NCBI GenBank assembly: GCA_023428035.1
Contig: JAEYZO010000192.1
Location: 1 to 6,402 of the forward strand
Direction of reading: 5' to 3'
Origin: Pseudomonadota bacterium
GTDB taxonomy: Bacteria > Myxococcota_A > Polyangia > Polyangiales > Ga0077539
Length of the DNA stretch: 6,402 nucleotides
The position numbers and the translations under genes are program-made. Shown here in pieces: positions 1-6,081 of the stretch. Within the stretch, counting starts at the first letter, position 1, and the number at the start of each line of letters is the position of its first letter. Under the pieces are notes generated by a model that was given only the letters and a program-made list of their open reading frames with translations, was not told where the DNA came from and ran no database searches.

Positions 1-123
1 GGCGTCAGCAAGTGGTGCCTCGACCTGTACGTCGCCTTCTACCAGGGCCTCCACAACTACCGCCGCGACTACCTCGGACTTCTACGGCTCCTCTTCGGGC
101 CCTTCACCCCGACGGGCCCATGA
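1..123 (+). CDS. C-terminal 40 codons of an unidentified protein
   Basis: This is an open frame from the left edge that ends in TGA at 121-123. About 36 of the 40 codons end in G or C, which is the codon signature of the clear genes further right, so it is very probably the tail of a real gene. The peptide is rich in aromatic and basic residues (it includes KWCLDLYVAFYQGLHNYRRD) and ends FGPFTPTGP. I do not recognise a family from this fragment. No membrane segment or catalytic motif is visible. It is followed by a long non-coding stretch, so it is not in an operon with the genes to its right. Confidence 0.6.
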   Translation, partial: GVSKWCLDLYVAFYQGLHNYRRDYLGLLRLLFGPFTPTGP

Positions 124-126
124 GCC

Positions 127-169
127 GCGAAGCCTTTGCCCGGCCGTGAGTGAGCCTTTGCGAAGCCTT
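127..169. repeat. short direct repeats just after the upstream gene
   Basis: AGCCTTTGC occurs at 131-139 and again at 153-161, and CGAAGCCTT occurs at 128-136 and 161-169. The copies overlap and are interleaved within four bases of the upstream stop codon. They may be a local duplication, a binding site or a recombination relic. No function is assigned. Confidence 0.4.
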
Positions 170-245
170 GAGGGTGAACCTAAGTGCTCGGAGTTACTGG
201 ATCTGCATGTGCGCTCCGGCCGAGGGGAGGTGCACCCTCGTCTGT

Positions 246-266
246 GAAGGCGCGTTGGCGCCCTTC
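246..266. other. hairpin 1 (GAAGGCGC / GCGCCCTTC)
   Basis: Arms 246-253 and 258-266 pair over 8 bp around a four-base loop, with one bulged C at 263. It is followed by TCCCCTC rather than a T-run, so it is a poor intrinsic terminator by itself. It directly precedes hairpin 2. Confidence 0.4.
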
Positions 267-270
267 TCCC

Positions 271-296
271 CTCTGGGTGTCTCCTCTGACACAGAG
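271..296. other. hairpin 2 (CTCTG..TGTC / GACACAGAG)
   Basis: Arms 271-281 and 288-296 give 9 bp with a two-base GG bulge (276-277) and a six-base loop. Only four bases separate it from hairpin 1, so the two could stack in an RNA transcript. No T-tract follows. Confidence 0.4.
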
Positions 297-336
297 GCGT
301 GGTTATCCAAACACGCTTTCAGCAAAGTGATTTTCT

Positions 337-362
337 TTGGTTGAAGCGACGAATCAACCCAA
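337..362. other. hairpin 3 (TTGGTTGA / TCAACCCAA)
   Basis: GGTTGA at 339-344 and TCAACC at 354-359 pair perfectly around a nine-base loop. The stem extends two more pairs if C360 is bulged. It lies in a locally more A/T-rich stretch. Confidence 0.35.
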
Positions 363-404
363 GTCCGCCCGCGTACTCTGCTCCCACATGGCGCCGTGAG
401 GGTG

Positions 405-428
405 CCTCTGAGCGGGGTTGCTCAGGGG
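405..428. other. hairpin 4 (CCTCTGAGC / GCTCAGGGG)
   Basis: The arms 405-413 and 420-428 pair over 9 bp, including one G-T wobble, with the six-base loop GGGGTT. It is the most regular stem in the region. The sequence after it is GATCC, not a T-run, so it is unlikely to be a standard terminator. Confidence 0.4.
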
Positions 429-558
429 GATCCTCTCGCAGGTAGGTCATCGGGAGGGACCTTCCAAAGAGAAGGATCAGACGTGGGCTGCGCGAGGCGG
501 GGACCGTCGCTCGAAGGGCCACCCGCAGAGCGGAAATCCACGCAGCGGCGCAGCGCGA

Positions 559-568
559 CAAGTACTTG
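559..568. promoter_or_regulatory. 10-bp perfect palindrome CAAGTACTTG, possible operator
   Basis: CAAGTACTTG reads the same on both strands. It lies 36 bp before the phased repeats and about 210 bp before the start of the winged-helix gene. A dimeric repressor half-site arrangement is possible. The palindrome is seen; regulation is only inferred. Confidence 0.25.
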
Positions 569-603
569 AAACATTTAGCGTTGTCGCCGAATCCGGCCGC
601 TGA

Positions 604-682
604 AAGGTCCAAGAATGGCCCAGTTCTAAGGGGCCATGAAGGGGCCATAGAAGGACCCAATGAAGGGGCCATGAAGTTTCCA
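604..682. repeat. phased short direct repeats (AAGGGGCCAT), iteron- or operator-like
   Basis: Three exact copies of AAGGGGCCAT stand at 628-637, 639-648 and 663-672. Degenerate copies stand at 604-611 (AAGGTCCA), 614-622 (AATGGCCCA), 651-661 (AAGGACCCAAT) and 674-682 (AAGTTTCCA). Start-to-start spacing is 10, 14, 11, 12, 12 and 11 bp, close to one DNA helical turn, so a protein could bind every copy on one face. ATGGCCC at 615-621 and GGGCCAT at 631-637 also form a 7-bp inverted repeat with a nine-base loop. The array ends about 95 bp before the ATG of the winged-helix gene, which is where replication iterons or an autoregulatory operator would be expected. Confidence 0.55.
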
Positions 683-760
683 CGCTCTGCTGGTAGGTCG
701 AGCGGTTCGGCCTACCGCGCAGGCGTCCGTGCAGAACGCTCGCAAGAGTCCGTCGAAGAG

Positions 761-766
761 AAGGAG
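761..766 (+). promoter_or_regulatory. ribosome binding site AAGGAG for the winged-helix gene
   Basis: A perfect AAGGAG Shine-Dalgarno core lies 10 bases before the ATG at 777. It decides the start in favour of 777 over the in-frame GTG at 729, which has no comparable site. Confidence 0.6.
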
Positions 767-776
767 TCACGTCGTC

Positions 777-1436
777 ATGAACCCGCCCACGTCCACCCGT
801 CGAAAGCCCGCGTCCGGCCGACCGGCGTACATGCAGCCCTCTGCGCTCCAGCGCGTCGCCGTGCTCGTCGATGCGTGCAAGCAGGAGAGCCACACCAAGG
901 ACGCACGGAGCGTCCTCCTCCACCTCGCGAGGTACATGGACGTGAACGGGTGGGCCTACCCGTCTCCGACGCGCCTCGCGGACGACTCGGGGTACTCCGA
1001 GCGCAGCGTGCGCAAGGCACTCACGGACCTTCGCAAGACGGGGATCCTTCTTGTTCTCGAGCAATCGAGGTTCAGCGCCGCCTTCGACGATCGGACCAAC
1101 GTGCCGAAGAACCTCCCGATGATCCTCTTGTGGCCGTCGGCGACGCGCTCCGGGAGGTACGCTGCCCTCGGGGCGTGCGATACGCCTCCCAAGAAGCTTC
1201 GAGACACCGGCTGCCCTTACGCAGAGTCGTGGATGGGATCGTTCATCTATGACGGCAAGGATTGGGGTCCATACACGCCCAAGCAGATCGACGAGCTCGC
1301 CCAGACGCACTCGGGGGCTCCCTCTTTCCTGCTGAGGGGCTCTACGCAGTCCGTGGATGAGGGCAAGCCTCTGCGCAATATCTTCTGGTTCGCGTCGATG
1401 CTCCCGCGGGCGCCAGCGTGGGCGAGAGATAGGTGA
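777..1436 (+). CDS. HTH_36-type winged-helix protein (regulator or replication initiator)
   Basis: This is a 219-aa protein. Residues about 42-92 form a winged helix: a helix with LLHLARYMD, the hallmark NGWAYPSPTRLA segment, a recognition helix SERSVRKALTDLRK, then the wing start TGILLV. That pattern is typical of the HTH_36 (PF13730) group, common in plasmid, phage and integrative-element replication proteins and in transcription regulators. The N-terminus is basic (TSTRRKPASGR). The C-terminal half (about 110-219) matches nothing I know. ATG 777 is chosen because of AAGGAG upstream; a GTG at 729 would add 16 residues. A phased repeat array lies about 95 bp upstream and a methyltransferase operon begins 185 bp downstream. 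It may bind the repeats to control itself or the defence operon, or be a Rep protein; I cannot distinguish these. Confidence 0.7.
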   Translation: MNPPTSTRRKPASGRPAYMQPSALQRVAVLVDACKQESHTKDARSVLLHLARYMDVNGWAYPSPTRLADDSGYSERSVRKALTDLRKTGILLVLEQSRFSAAFDDRTNVPKNLPMILLWPSATRSGRYAALGACDTPPKKLRDTGCPYAESWMGSFIYDGKDWGPYTPKQIDELAQTHSGAPSFLLRGSTQSVDEGKPLRNIFWFASMLPRAPAWARDR

Positions 1437-1621
1437 TGGCCGCGGGGTGCGTCGAGCTCGCCCGCGCGTAGACATCGGCGGAGCGGCGATCCCCTCGGCG
1501 ATCGTGCCGCGCCGCATTCCCGCCGCACGGCGCATCTGGCGTCCCTCTAGGGTCTCGAACCCTCGTTCGCCCACACTCCGTGCTTGCCCCGCGCGGGCGG
1601 CTCCGTTGGAATCCGCGCGCG
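1437..1621. other. gap before the methyltransferase operon
   Basis: This 185-bp gap is G/C-rich and shows no recognisable -35/-10 pair. It has an 8-bp direct repeat CGGCGATC (1484-1491 and 1496-1503), an inverted repeat CGATC/GATCG within it (1487-1491 and 1500-1504), and a GCGCCG/CGGCGC inverted repeat (1509-1514 and 1528-1533). Its right part holds the tRNA-like sequence listed separately. The promoter of the four-gene operon is probably here or further upstream, but I cannot place it. Confidence 0.4.
1537..1564 (-). other. tRNA 3'-end-like sequence (T-arm, acceptor strand, CCA)
   Basis: Read on the minus strand, this gives a T-arm GAGGG-TTCGAGA-CCCTA with four of five stem pairs, then a seven-base strand GAGGGAC, one base G, and CCA. 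That is the exact order and spacing of a tRNA 3' end. No matching 5' acceptor strand (GTCCCTC) or anticodon arm is found in the adjacent sequence, so it is not a complete tRNA. It could be an attachment-site fragment left by integration at a tRNA gene. The end pair of the T-stem is G-A, which weakens the case, and chance is possible. Confidence 0.25.
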
Positions 1622-4201
1622 ATGGCCTCCACCGACCGCCTCCTGGGCCTGCTCGAGGGCGACACGCTCCTCGAGGTGGCCGACGCTCTCGGCCTCGAGA
1701 TCCCCGACGGGACGCCTGTCGAGGCCACCCGCCGGGCGCTCGCCGAGCACGACCCCGCCACCCTCAACGCCATCCTCGCCTCGCTCTCGCGCGATACCCT
1801 GAAGGCCCTCTGCAAGGCCCTCAGCCTGCCCTCCAGCGGCCGCGGGAAGCTCCCGCTGGTCAAAGCCCTCACCACCGAGCTCTCGGCCGCTGTGACCGAC
1901 GAGGGGGCCTCTCGGGCCGTCATCGTCGACGTGCTCCCCCGACAGCCGCGCCTGGCCTGGGCCGGGATGGAGCAGCGCGAGGCCGTCACGGGCGTCCCGA
2001 CGCAGGTCGTCGAGATCGTCAGGCCGGGCCGCGCGCGCACCCTCGGCGAGGACCGCTCCGTTGCCCAGCCCGCCCTCGGCCTCTTCGACGCCCGCGAGGT
2101 GCGCGACCGCGACCAAGACGCCGTCCCCAACCGGCTCATCTGGACCAACGACAACCTCGTGGCGCTCCAGACCCTGCTGGAGGAGCGCGACCCTTCCACG
2201 GGCGACTGGCGCTACAGGGGAAAGGTCGACCTCGTCTACATCGATCCGCCGTTCATGGTGAACAGCGACTTCCGGGGCGACAACACCATCGCGATCGACC
2301 TCGACGAGGAGGAGGGCATCGAGGCCCGCAAGGAGCCCTCGCTCGTCGAATTCCTCGCGTACAAGGACACCTGGAGGAACGGCCTCGACAGCTTCCTCGC
2401 GATGCTCCGGCGGCGGCTGGAGCTGCTGAAGGCGCTGCTCTCGCCCACCGGGAGCATCTACGTCCACCTCGACTGGCACGCCGTCCACTACGTGAAGGTG
2501 CTGATGGACGAGGTGTTCGGGTACGAGAACTTCCGTAACGAGATTGTGTGGAAGCGGACCTTTGCCCGTTCTGACTCGAAGGGGTTCAATCTCGTTCACG
2601 ACTCCATTCTCAGCTACGGAAACTCTACCAATTCTTACTGGGAGCCGGTTCTTTCTCCACACTCGACTGATTACATTCGGTCTCACTATAGGCAGATCGA
2701 CGAGAAGACAGGGAAAAGATATCAACTTACTTCGCTGGAGAGCCCGAACCCGAGACCTAACATGATGTACGTCTGGAAGGGCTACAACCCTCCATCGATG
2801 GGTTGGAGGTTCTCGCTCGAAACGATGCAAAAGGCCGACCAAGATGGCTTGATCTACTACCCAGAGAGGGGTGGTCGACCGCGGTTCAAGAGGCTGCTAG
2901 ATGACGATGGCATGCCGGTCCAGTCGATTTGGACGGATATTTCGCCGGTTAACTCTCAGGCTGACGGCCGTCTTGGTTATCCAACTCAGAAGCCAGTTCC
3001 TCTCGTTGAACGGATCATCACCGCTTCGTGTCCGCCGGAGGGCCTCGTGCTCGATTGCTTCATGGGCTCGGGCACGACCTGCGAGGCGGCCGAACGCCTC
3101 GGACGGCGCTGGATCGGCATCGACAACGGGAAGTACGCCGTCCACCTCGCGCGCAAGCGGTTGATCGAGCTCCACGGGCAGCCGAAGGGACCCGAGAAGC
3201 CGCAGTACGACTACGCAGAGTGCGACAAGTGCGGGAACATCGAGCGCAAGGAGAAGAAGCTGAAGTCCACCGAGCGGTTCTCGGTGCGACCGTTCTCGGT
3301 CGAGAACATGGGGGTGTACCAGCGCGCCGAGCACTGGCAGGACTTCCAGCGCGAGCGCAACCGCTACCGCGACGAGATGGTGCGGGTGTTCGGGGGTGAG
3401 CCCGTCAACGTCGACCCGCTCCTGCACGGGCGCAAGGGCGACGCGTGGATCCACATCGGCCCCCTCGACGGCCCCGTCGCGTTGCCGCAGGTGTGGAAGA
3501 TCGCGGCTGTCGCGGGACAGACGCAGCTCAGGAAGGTCACGGTGCTCTCGGCCGACTTCAACACGATTGCTGTGAGCGAGCGCGACACCATCGCGCAGAG
3601 CACGGGGGTGAAGGTCGAGGTGCGGGTGATCCCGAAGAGCGCCATCGACGAGGTGCGGCGCCGCATCGAGATCCAGGCGACGGGCGGCGCGACGGTGGTG
3701 GAGTCGATGGCGGTGCCGGCCTTCTACGCGCCGCTCGCGATCGACCTCGACGCGAAGGTCGAGGGCAAGAAGGTGGTGGTGACCCTCGCGCGCTGCGAGG
3801 TCGACATCGAGAGCTTCATCGCGAGCCAGCGCCCGCTCCTGAAGCCGCTGGAGGGCGCGAAGACGCCCGCGGCGAGGGCCCGCGTGAAGGCCGAGCACCA
3901 GCGGTGGGAGGAGCGCGAGGAGGCGCTACAGGCGTGGCTCGCGAAGGCGACGAGCTGGCAGCACTTCGTCGACTTCTGGGCGGTCGACTGGAACTACGGG
4001 AAGCGGTCGGACGACGACGGCCGGCCGATCTTCGAGACGGACTGGCAAAGTTTTCGCGACCGGCGCTCGAAGGAGGGCGGCGGGCTCGTGTTCCTGGCCG
4101 AGGGTCGCTACGAGCACGCGGGGCGGTACCGCGTCGCGGCCCGGGTGACGGACGTGTTCGGCAACGACGGCATCGCCACGACGACGGTCGTGGTGAAGTA
4201 G
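1622..4201 (+). CDS. beta-class DNA methyltransferase, type III Mod-like, with extra N- and C-terminal domains
   Basis: This 859-aa protein would methylate an exocyclic amino group (N6-adenine most likely) at a specific DNA site. Motif IV is DPPF at 208-211. Motif I comes later, as DCFMGSGTT at 478-486, preceded by YPTQKP at 453-458; this permuted order defines the beta class that includes type III Mod subunits. Residues about 305-450, between the motifs, are the target-recognition region and have lower G+C than the flanks. Residues 58-83 look like a SAP DNA-binding fold (LKALCKALSLPSSGRGKLPL), with a weaker similar unit before it. C534-D-K-C537 is a lone CxxC. Residues about 780-859 resemble a PKD-like beta-sandwich (EHAGRYRVAARVTDVFGND). 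ATG 1622 is preferred; a GTG at 1580 would add 14 Arg/Pro-rich residues. The ribosome site is weak (TTGGAA). The ATPase gene follows after 9 bp. Confidence 0.9.
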   Translation: MASTDRLLGLLEGDTLLEVADALGLEIPDGTPVEATRRALAEHDPATLNAILASLSRDTLKALCKALSLPSSGRGKLPLVKALTTELSAAVTDEGASRAVIVDVLPRQPRLAWAGMEQREAVTGVPTQVVEIVRPGRARTLGEDRSVAQPALGLFDAREVRDRDQDAVPNRLIWTNDNLVALQTLLEERDPSTGDWRYRGKVDLVYIDPPFMVNSDFRGDNTIAIDLDEEEGIEARKEPSLVEFLAYKDTWRNGLDSFLAMLRRRLELLKALLSPTGSIYVHLDWHAVHYVKVLMDEVFGYENFRNEIVWKRTFARSDSKGFNLVHDSILSYGNSTNSYWEPVLSPHSTDYIRSHYRQIDEKTGKRYQLTSLESPNPRPNMMYVWKGYNPPSMGWRFSLETMQKADQDGLIYYPERGGRPRFKRLLDDDGMPVQSIWTDISPVNSQADGRLGYPTQKPVPLVERIITASCPPEGLVLDCFMGSGTTCEAAERLGRRWIGIDNGKYAVHLARKRLIELHGQPKGPEKPQYDYAECDKCGNIERKEKKLKSTERFSVRPFSVENMGVYQRAEHWQDFQRERNRYRDEMVRVFGGEPVNVDPLLHGRKGDAWIHIGPLDGPVALPQVWKIAAVAGQTQLRKVTVLSADFNTIAVSERDTIAQSTGVKVEVRVIPKSAIDEVRRRIEIQATGGATVVESMAVPAFYAPLAIDLDAKVEGKKVVVTLARCEVDIESFIASQRPLLKPLEGAKTPAARARVKAEHQRWEEREEALQAWLAKATSWQHFVDFWAVDWNYGKRSDDDGRPIFETDWQSFRDRRSKEGGGLVFLAEGRYEHAGRYRVAARVTDVFGNDGIATTTVVVK

Positions 4202-4210
4202 GGGACGGCG

Positions 4211-5473
4211 ATGCTGCAACAACTAGCCATGTACAGTGTCGGCCCAGCGTCCAAGCTATCCTTGGACTTCGAGCCACGGGTGAACCTGCTCACCGGGGAC
4301 AACGGTCTCGGTAAGAGCTTCGTGCTGGAGACCGCATGGTGGATGCTCACGAATAGCATTGCGGGAGAACCGGTCCTTCCGCGAGAAGACGGGAAAACCC
4401 CTTCGGTTCACTGCACTATAGGTCCTGTCCGAGGGAATTTGAGGCGAGGTAAGGGAATCGAATTTGATCGCACATCTTGGTTGTGGTCACGGGCGTCGTT
4501 GCCATCTGCTGATCTCGTGCTTTATGCGCGTGCCAACGGAAGCATCGCAGTCTGGGATCCTGGCCGTGTCTTTCTCTCTCGCGGTGGGCCAGAGACATAT
4601 CTTGATCGTCCGTATCTTTTTGACAGACAGTCACTTTGGTTTGGTTTGTCCTCCGATGGGATCACTAGGAGTAGCGGTCTTATCCGCGATTGGGTTTCGT
4701 GGCAGCAACGTGGGTCTGACGAGTTCCACGCGCTCATGTCGGCGATCGAGGGTCTCTCGCCGACGGGCGAGACGATCCGGCCTACGGCGCCGATGCGTCT
4801 CTCACCCGCCGATGCCCTAGATTACCCAGCGATCCAGCTCTCCACGGGCATTGTGCCGGTCACGCACGCCTCAGCGGGGATGCAAAGGGTTCTCTCCCTC
4901 GCCTATGCCCTCGTCTGGACGGTCTACGAGCACCAGCGCGCGGCGACTCTTCTGAAGCGTGCACCTGCAAACGAGCTCGTGCTCATGGTGGACGAGATCG
5001 AGGCGCACCTGCACCCGCGCTGGCAGCGGGTGATCCTCCCCGCGCTCCTGCGCGTGGTGAAGGCGCTCGCACCCTCGATGCAGGTGCAGCTCATCGTCTC
5101 GACGCACAGCCCGCTGGTGCTGGCCTCGATGGAGGGGGAATTCGACGACGCGCAGGACGCTCTCTTCGACTTCGACCTCGTGCCGCGCGAGGGCGACGGG
5201 CCCCGTGCCGACGTCGAGGTCCGCAAGCTCGACTGGCGGGCCCGCGGCGACGCGAACCAGTGGCTCACCTCCGAGGTCTTCGACCTGAAGCAGCCGGGCT
5301 CGCTACGGCGGGAGCAGGCGCTTGAGCGGGCCAAGGCCGCCCTCCGCCAGCCGGGCCTGGCGCCCGAGGAGGTGCGGGAGATCCACCATGAACTCCACGC
5401 CGTGTTGGGCGACACCGACCCCTTCTGGGCGCGCTGGGAGGCGCGCGCGAAGGCCGCGGGGATCGATCCGTGA
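4211..5473 (+). CDS. ABC/AAA-type ATPase, PtuA- or AAA_21-like
   Basis: This 420-aa ATPase has a Walker A GDNGLGKS at 29-36, an ABC-signature-like ASAGMQR around 220-226, a Walker B LVLMVDEIEAHLHP with D261-E262, and a switch histidine in STHSP (H299). The layout matches the RecF/SMC-like AAA_15/AAA_21 ATPases found in defence systems such as Septu PtuA and the OLD family. The chain ends about 120 residues after the switch histidine with no TOPRIM motif, so it is unlikely to be an OLD nuclease and probably relies on a partner. The HNH-type gene overlaps its stop codon, suggesting that protein as partner. The start follows AGGGGA at 4200-4205, nine bp after the methyltransferase stop. DNA at 4381-4680, between Walker A and the signature, is about 53% G+C against about 68% further on. 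ATP hydrolysis is well supported; the role in sensing invading DNA is inferred. Confidence 0.85.
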   Translation: MLQQLAMYSVGPASKLSLDFEPRVNLLTGDNGLGKSFVLETAWWMLTNSIAGEPVLPREDGKTPSVHCTIGPVRGNLRRGKGIEFDRTSWLWSRASLPSADLVLYARANGSIAVWDPGRVFLSRGGPETYLDRPYLFDRQSLWFGLSSDGITRSSGLIRDWVSWQQRGSDEFHALMSAIEGLSPTGETIRPTAPMRLSPADALDYPAIQLSTGIVPVTHASAGMQRVLSLAYALVWTVYEHQRAATLLKRAPANELVLMVDEIEAHLHPRWQRVILPALLRVVKALAPSMQVQLIVSTHSPLVLASMEGEFDDAQDALFDFDLVPREGDGPRADVEVRKLDWRARGDANQWLTSEVFDLKQPGSLRREQALERAKAALRQPGLAPEEVREIHHELHAVLGDTDPFWARWEARAKAAGIDP

Positions 5474-6081
5474 TCCCGGTGCGCCCTGCGCCGGAGCCTC
5501 CCGACTTCGACGCGAAGGTCCGCCGGCCGGGCCTCGCGGCGCTCGCCGACGGCCGCACCGATCCACTGCCGCCCTACTGGACGGCCTGCCTCGGCGAGCT
5601 CTGGAGCGCCTACCACGGCGTCTGCGCATACCTCGCCGTACGGATCGCGCCTGGTACTGGCGCGCGCAGCACGGACCACGCGGCGCCGAAGTCGAAGCAC
5701 CCCGGCCTCGCCTACGAGTGGTCGAACTACCGCCTCGTGTGCGCGCTGATGAACAGTCGCAAGCAGGCGTTCGAGGACGTGCTCGACCCCTTCGAGATCG
5801 AGCCCGGGTGGTTCCGCCTGGAGCTGAGCTCGCTGGAGGTGCTCCCGGGCGAGAGGTTGCCAGACAACGTCACCGAGGCCGTGCAGAAGACGATCGAGCG
5901 CCTGAAGCTCAACGACGCGGAATGCGTGGCGGCGCGAGACGAGCACTACGACCGCTACCTCCAGCGCCGGATGGACTTTGACACCCTGCGCCGCTGGAGC
6001 CCCTTCGTCGCCCTCGAGCTCGCCCGTCAGGGCCTGCGCGCGGTGATCGACGCACAGCCCGTGGAGGACGTCGATGAGTGA
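5470..6081 (+). CDS. small HNH-fold protein, PtuB/TIGR02646-like, lacking paired zinc cysteines
   Basis: This 203-aa protein resembles HNH endonucleases that pair with defence ATPases. The N-terminal FDAKVRRPG (13-21) and the core GVCAYLAVRI (50-59), STDHAAPKSKH (67-77), YEWSNYRLVCALMNSRK (82-98) follow the family pattern: a DH pair (D69-H70), a central Asn (N86), and Asn/Lys (N95, K98). Usual family members carry two CxxC zinc knuckles. Here each keeps only its first cysteine (C52, C91), with L55 and M94 where the second would be, so a structural zinc is doubtful. The catalytic His and Asn remain, so nuclease activity is possible. The GTG start at 5470 overlaps the ATPase stop as GTGA, typical of translational coupling. 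Its last eight bases overlap the next gene. The HNH assignment is by motif; the partner role is inferred from context. Confidence 0.75.
   Translation: MIPVRPAPEPPDFDAKVRRPGLAALADGRTDPLPPYWTACLGELWSAYHGVCAYLAVRIAPGTGARSTDHAAPKSKHPGLAYEWSNYRLVCALMNSRKQAFEDVLDPFEIEPGWFRLELSSLEVLPGERLPDNVTEAVQKTIERLKLNDAECVAARDEHYDRYLQRRMDFDTLRRWSPFVALELARQGLRAVIDAQPVEDVDE
6063..6067 (+). promoter_or_regulatory. ribosome binding site GGAGG for the Res-like gene
   Basis: GGAGG lies six bases before the ATG at 6074, inside the end of the HNH-type gene. It is a strong site and fixes the start of the downstream frame despite the 8-bp overlap. Confidence 0.65.

Larger units (their letters stand above)
124..776. other. 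long non-coding region with hairpins and repeats
   Basis: This stretch of about 650 bases carries no convincing gene. The short open frames in it have no family resemblance and no good ribosome binding site. It holds a cluster of short direct repeats just after the upstream stop codon, four hairpins between 246 and 428, a palindrome at 559-568 and a phased repeat array at 604-682; these are listed separately. I see no well-matched sigma70 -35/-10 pair, and no T-tract following a hairpin that would make a standard terminator. Possible roles are the leader and operator of the winged-helix gene, a replication origin, or a structured RNA; the sequence alone does not decide. Confidence 0.6.

Noticed and set aside
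150..344. 64-codon + strand frame in the non-coding region
   Set aside because: It has no convincing ribosome site, no family resemblance, and codon third positions unlike the real genes; it overlaps hairpins 1-3.
604..682. CRISPR array
   Set aside because: The repeat units are about 10 bp and separated by only 1-5 bp, so there are no spacers.
477..1574. 365-codon open frame on the minus strand across the winged-helix gene and its upstream repeats
   Set aside because: It is Arg/Pro-rich, matches no family, crosses the repeat array, and lies antisense to a gene with a recognisable fold. Long shadow frames are expected at this G+C.
1580..1621. Upstream GTG start for the methyltransferase
   Set aside because: The 14 added residues are Arg/Pro-rich and poorly structured, and no better ribosome site supports it. 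ATG 1622 begins directly at the first predicted helix.
2701..2717. Near-identical words in the two low-G+C segments: CGAGAAGAC-(A)-GGGAAAA at 2701-2717 and 4382-4397, and CACTATAGG at 2684-2692 and 4414-4422
   Set aside because: The two words occur in opposite order in the two genes and in unrelated protein contexts, so common origin is unlikely. Recorded only because both pairs fall in the G+C dips.
1547..2842. 431-codon open frame on the minus strand across the methyltransferase
   Set aside because: It is antisense to a gene with clear catalytic motifs and has low-complexity Val/Glu/Arg/Leu composition typical of a mirror frame in high-G+C DNA.
3445..4314. 289-codon + strand frame inside the 3' part of the methyltransferase gene
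   Set aside because: Its Arg/Gly/Ala-rich composition is that of an out-of-frame reading, and the methyltransferase frame is continuous through it.
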